Translations under genes and position numbers: made by a program
Origin: Pegea sp. RAD2-039
Taxonomy: Eukaryota; Chordata; Thaliacea; Salpida; Salpidae
DNA: 64,000 nt
Assembly (NCBI GenBank): GCA_034620365.1
Contig: JAQGEQ010000380.1
Span: 3,348,001 to 3,412,000, forward strand
Reading direction: 5' to 3'
The notes under the pieces: generated by a model
What the model was told of the DNA's origin: nothing
The model's input: only the letters and a program-made list of their open reading frames with translations
Database searches by the model: none
Part shown: positions 62,523 through 64,000 of the stretch, piece by piece
How the letters are laid out: every line of letters starts with the position of its first letter
Position numbering within the stretch: position 1 is the first letter of the stretch

Positions 62523-64000
62523 GTGAGTGATCTACTATTTAGTGATGTGATGTTGATGATTATCAAAGGAAATGAGACGAAAATTGTAAAAACAACTGAA
62601 GTTGAATAAAAAGCAAATTTGTGTGTTTAGAAAACAGATGTAAGATGTTGTTATGAGTTTCAAAGCTTGTTTTATACGTAAGAGTAAAAATCATAAAATT
62701 ATTACTAAGCGCTAACTATAAGATTTTGTTTATTGAGTTTTGTTTTATGTTTATCCAAAATTTTTACCCAAAGTTCAATTTTAGTCAAATTAAAAGCTTG
62801 CTAGGCTTCTATAAACTTCATTTCCTTGTTAAGCCGCATAGTGAAGTTATTGTTTTGGTTGTGACTTCATGTTCATTGAAGGTTTTATTTATTTGATAAA
62901 CTGTTATTTAATTTTGTATTTAAAAGAAAATTCTTATGGACTTGTTTTAAAGTTGTAGTTTCTGAAATTATCAAAGATTTATACAGATCGATTCTTAGCT
63001 TGTAAAAATAGCTTAGAAAGGCATTCAAATTTGAAAGTAAAAGATTTAAAACTGGATTTGTTTGATAAAAAACTGAATGAGATAAAAAAGTAGATTAAAT
63101 AAACATAAAAAATTACGAATAAATATCTATCAATTAAAAAGCAGTGAAAAAAGTGCTATGAATAAGTTACTTTTTTCCAGTTTCTTCGTTTTCTACTTTC
63201 AAATTTGTTTATTATAACTTTAGTTTACTATATAGTGCTATTTATAATAAAGTTATAAAAACAATAAATCTATTTATGAAAGCTTTTTCATTCATGGCAA
63301 TATAGAAATAAAACATTTGAAATTTGTAAAATTAAATAGCTTCAAGTGATAATTCTAATAATAACTTTTGTAGAATCTTTTTCAAACTTTCAGTAGACTG
63401 AAAATTTGAAGTTTATAAAAGCTTTTACTTTTTGTAATGAATAATTCAAAAAAATACTTAATGAAAGAATTGGCTTAAAGGAAAGTTTTTATTTTCAAAT
63501 GAAAGTGAAATGCAGTAGTGATGAAACTTTGAAAGAATAGATAGAATTTATTTGAATATTTGTTTTGGGATGTTTCGGATATTAATTTTTATGATAGCTT
63601 TGTATTTTTTTTATTTTGATAGTTCAATAAATAATCTTTAATTATTTTACAGCTTTTTTGATATTTGAAAGTCAAGAAATTGATAGTTTAGAAAATGTAT
63701 AAAAAGAAATTATATATAGTTTATAACTGACTAGTCTAATTTCTTTTTATAAATTAGTTTAAATAACTTCTTTTTTATTTTAGCATAAATTGATTAAAAT
63801 AATTAGAGTAATAAATTTTTGATTAAAACTTACACTGTATTGAACTAAAACTAAATAAGCGGTTCTAGTCTACAATTCATCTAAATCACACTTTATTCAC
63901 TTAAATTGATTATAAGATCACTGTCAACAAGCTAGTGTTATACTCAATTGCGTATTATTCATATTTATGAGTATTTATGAGTGCAATCAAGAAATATTTT
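62523..64000. other. Start of a long CARMIL intron (presumed)
   Basis: The last visible exon ends at a good donor (CTG|gtgagt). The remaining 1.5 kb is AT-rich and I found no exon for the capping-protein-binding segment, so the gene most likely continues past the window. Confidence 0.5.

Overview
The window is nuclear DNA of an AT-rich metazoan. Genes are split by GT-AG introns of about 47 bp to 4 kb, and AATAAA signals and decayed LINE retrotransposons are present. An integrin alpha subunit, a CARD9-type CARD/coiled-coil protein, CARMIL, LRRC56 and a TXNDC12-type ER thioredoxin point to an animal that has kept a broad bilaterian or cnidarian gene set. To my knowledge CARD9-type proteins are missing from insects and nematodes, so those groups are unlikely. 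I cannot name the phylum.

Layout. At 0.8-6.5 kb (+) lies the 3' part of a leucine-rich, single-pass membrane protein resembling TPBG. LRRC56 (+) is at 10.9-12.6 kb. A small predicted tail-anchored protein (+) and a CARD9-like gene (-) converge at 14.2-16.9 kb, with stop codons 27 bp apart. A complete 19-exon integrin alpha gene (+) is at 21.0-27.0 kb. At 29.3-29.8 kb (-) is a small secreted Cys/Arg-rich protein with a TATA box. A MORN4-like gene (+) is at 31.6-33.2 kb, an unrecognised Ig-domain protein (+) at 37.8-39.0 kb, and a TXNDC12-like gene (-) at 40.1-41.1 kb. Stacked LINE fragments fill 42.2-44.1 kb. Two divergently oriented paralogues of unknown function at 44.6-45.4 kb (-) and 49.5-50.2 kb (+) have almost identical 3' halves and clearly diverged 5' halves. 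CARMIL (+) runs from 55.5 kb past 62.5 kb; its C-terminus is not visible in the window.

The genes do not form one pathway; they are ordinary neighbours on a chromosome. The parts most worth a second look are the inverted paralogue pair, which looks like segmental gene conversion; the CARD9-like gene; the dense TGACGTCA cluster in the last visible CARMIL introns; a possible N-terminal extension of CARMIL; and a LINE with the layout of a twin-primed 5' inversion.

All exon boundaries were read by eye from splice sites, phase and family resemblance. No search or alignment program was run.
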